Shown: positions 62,556-64,000 of the stretch, piece after piece
Position numbering within the stretch: the stretch's first letter is position 1
Layout: every line of letters begins with the position of its first letter
NCBI GenBank assembly: GCA_000349905.1
Contig: KB722760.1
Span: forward strand, 332,005 to 396,004
Direction: 5' to 3'
DNA from: Volvariella volvacea V23
Taxonomy: Eukaryota > Basidiomycota > Agaricomycetes > Agaricales > Pluteaceae
DNA length: 64,000 bases
The notes under the pieces: generated by a model
Seen by the model: the letters and a program-made list of their open reading frames with translations, nothing else
What the model was told of the DNA's origin: nothing
Database searches by the model: none
Translations under genes and position numbers: made by a program

Positions 62556-64000
62556 TCAAAACAAACGGATGCCATTTATACAAAACGACTCTATCTTTGG
62601 AACTCTGGCCTTAACAAGCTCACATAACTCTCTGCGACGAGCCACCTTGACCTGATTGGAGCCTAATATCTCTACGCTTGATAACCCCGGAAAACCTTCC
62701 AACAAACTCACCAAATTCAACCTAACATTCTCCTCCGCCAAGAGTTCCGACGTATGCAATACACAAACCTCTATGGATCTGATAGCATGTAGACTTGCAC
62801 GATCAAGCGGCTCTTCCGTATTGTTGCCGTTGCCCGCCCGTAAAGTCGTTTTCAACCATTCGACCCATCCTTTTATCATCCGTATTCGTAATGTGAATGC
62901 AAGATTTGGCCTAAGGCTACTCAACTCCCCCACCCACGACAAGACAGAGAACCAGTATAGGTCATCAGTGGGGAAAATCACTGTAGCGAACTGAAGAGTC
63001 GTCCGGGCAATAGGTGGACCACCTCCACAAAGGAACCAATCAAGTGCCAATCGAGTACCCTTTATTTTGACTAGATTCTGAAGAAATTTGGATGGCCGTT
63101 TTCCCTGCCATATTCCTATTTCGCGATGAGGTTCATCACCAACATCCAAAACTTTGATTGACTGGTGGCGAATAAGGAACTTTGATAGCACGTTTAATGG
63201 GACGTTCGAGTGGCTGAAATAAAGCTCCTCAAGGTTGGGTAGACAGACTTGCGGTATGACAGATGACCAAGTTTCGTGCGACAGTCCACGGAGGTTGAAA
63301 GAGAGGGAACGAAGTGAACGGGAGTGTTGAGTGAGTAAATTAATTGTCGAGCTGATGGAGCAGGGATCGAAAAACAGATTTGAGTGCAAATTCAGAGTGC
63401 ATAATCCGGATGCAGGGATGGATTTAGACTGGGAAGAGAATGTGAATTTTGAAGGCGCGATCTTTATGAGCTTTTGCACCGCATTGGCAGCTGCTGATAC
63501 CCGTGTCAACCAGTTTGTTGGGTTTATAATCGGCGGGGGATTATACACGTTCCGTTTGCCAGGAACATTGACGTCCATTATGCTCAGCGAGACACATTGA
63601 GGTAATACCGCCTTCTCGTCTGTCCCATGGTGGAAGAGCTGGAGGAAATCTACTATCATGACCTGGCGATCTTGTGGCGTTGCTTTAGATCGAGATAAAT
63701 GACGAAAGTCGGCTATGACGGTCCCAACGGTGCTTCCAACGGAACCGAGAGTAAGAAACCGAATCAAACTATGAATTTCCGTATAAATATTGGAGGCAGA
63801 CCCGCCGAACAAACAAAAAATGACTGTGATTTGACGCCCATGAAATAAATGTGGCAGAGCAAGGCGCAAACCGCGTAGAACATGCAAATTCTCGGCGCTA
63901 TTCAGCATGAGGCTTAGACCTTGCGATTGGCGAATCAACTCGATCGATGTCCCTACCATCGGTTTCAGAAACGATAGCGGATGGGACTCGGAAAGCGAGA
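62556..64000 (-). CDS. F-box/LRR-like protein paralog, 5' end outside the window
   Basis: A continuous minus-strand frame ends at 62556 and remains open to the window edge (reading SESHPLSFLKPMVGTSIELI before the first internal Met), so the F-box itself should lie beyond 64000. It matches the adjacent gene block by block: VLRGLRLALPHLFHGRQIT, LRSLSFNLRGLSHETW, LPNLEELYFSH, SIKVLDVGDEP, ALDWFLCGGGPPIARTTLQ and RVPKIESFCINGIRLF at the C-terminus. The two are tandem duplicates on one strand. The repeating hydrophobic segments suggest a leucine-rich-repeat substrate-binding region. Target unknown. Confidence 0.75.
   Translation of the reverse strand, partial: SLSESHPLSFLKPMVGTSIELIRQSQGLSLMLNSAENLHVLRGLRLALPHLFHGRQITVIFCLFGGSASNIYTEIHSLIRFLTLGSVGSTVGTVIADFRHLSRSKATPQDRQVMIVDFLQLFHHGTDEKAVLPQCVSLSIMDVNVPGKRNVYNPPPIINPTNWLTRVSAAANAVQKLIKIAPSKFTFSSQSKSIPASGLCTLNLHSNLFFDPCSISSTINLLTQHSRSLRSLSFNLRGLSHETWSSVIPQVCLPNLEELYFSHSNVPLNVLSKFLIRHQSIKVLDVGDEPHREIGIWQGKRPSKFLQNLVKIKGTRLALDWFLCGGGPPIARTTLQFATVIFPTDDLYWFSVLSWVGELSSLRPNLAFTLRIRMIKGWVEWLKTTLRAGNGNNTEEPLDRASLHAIRSIEVCVLHTSELLAEENVRLNLVSLLEGFPGLSSVEILGSNQVKVARRRELCELVKARVPKIESFCINGIRLF

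Overview
The window is nuclear DNA of a filamentous basidiomycete (Agaricomycetes). Genes are split by many 48-70 nt GT-AG introns, and housekeeping proteins are fungal (Slt2-type MAP kinase, polo kinase, HET-C, PDR transporter). Several paralogs carry the DUF6535 membrane domain, which is expanded in Agaricomycetes; a Rhizoctonia/Ceratobasidium-like source is my guess, not a demonstration. Two runs of exactly 100 N (1169-1268, 58097-58196) are assembly gaps of unknown true size.

Layout. 1-3 kb: HMG-box transcription factor, interrupted by a gap. 5-7.7 kb: a DUF6535 pseudogene split by an 834-bp terminal-inverted-repeat transposon. 7.7-18.5 kb: a gene-poor stretch whose only convincing gene is a small secreted precursor (13200-13763, minus strand). 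It has a signal peptide and nine Trp-terminated short cores, most followed by Lys-Arg. 18.5-23.5 kb: two complete DUF6535 genes in tandem (minus). 24-29.4 kb: a secreted GH43-like beta-propeller protein flanked on both sides by copies of a small duplicated beta-sandwich-type gene. 31-34.9 kb: polo kinase (minus). 36.4-38.2 kb: Slt2/Mpk1 cell-wall-integrity MAP kinase. 39.8-41.8 kb: G3BP/Nxt3-like NTF2+RRM protein (minus), divergent from a 23-exon HET-C gene (42.2-45.9 kb). 47.8-49.7 kb: a fourth DUF6535 gene. 50.4-56.4 kb: a 26-exon PDR-type ABC transporter. 56.5-60.7 kb: two related 2OG-Fe(II) oxygenase-like genes (minus), one with all catalytic residues and one with none of the metal ligands. 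60.8-64 kb: two F-box paralogs (minus), one with an apparent frameshift and one running off the window.

The 31-46 kb block is a conserved core of signalling, cell-cycle and RNA-protein genes. The flanks are accessory: duplicated lineage-restricted families, a transposon, pseudogenes and secreted proteins. Exon structures were built by hand from splice signals, reading phase and similarity between paralogs in the window; no transcript data were available.

The most novel candidate is the secreted repeat precursor at 13.2-13.8 kb. Its layout resembles Kex2-processed repeat proteins, alpha-factor-type pheromone precursors and fungal ribosomal peptide precursors, but I do not recognise its core peptide.
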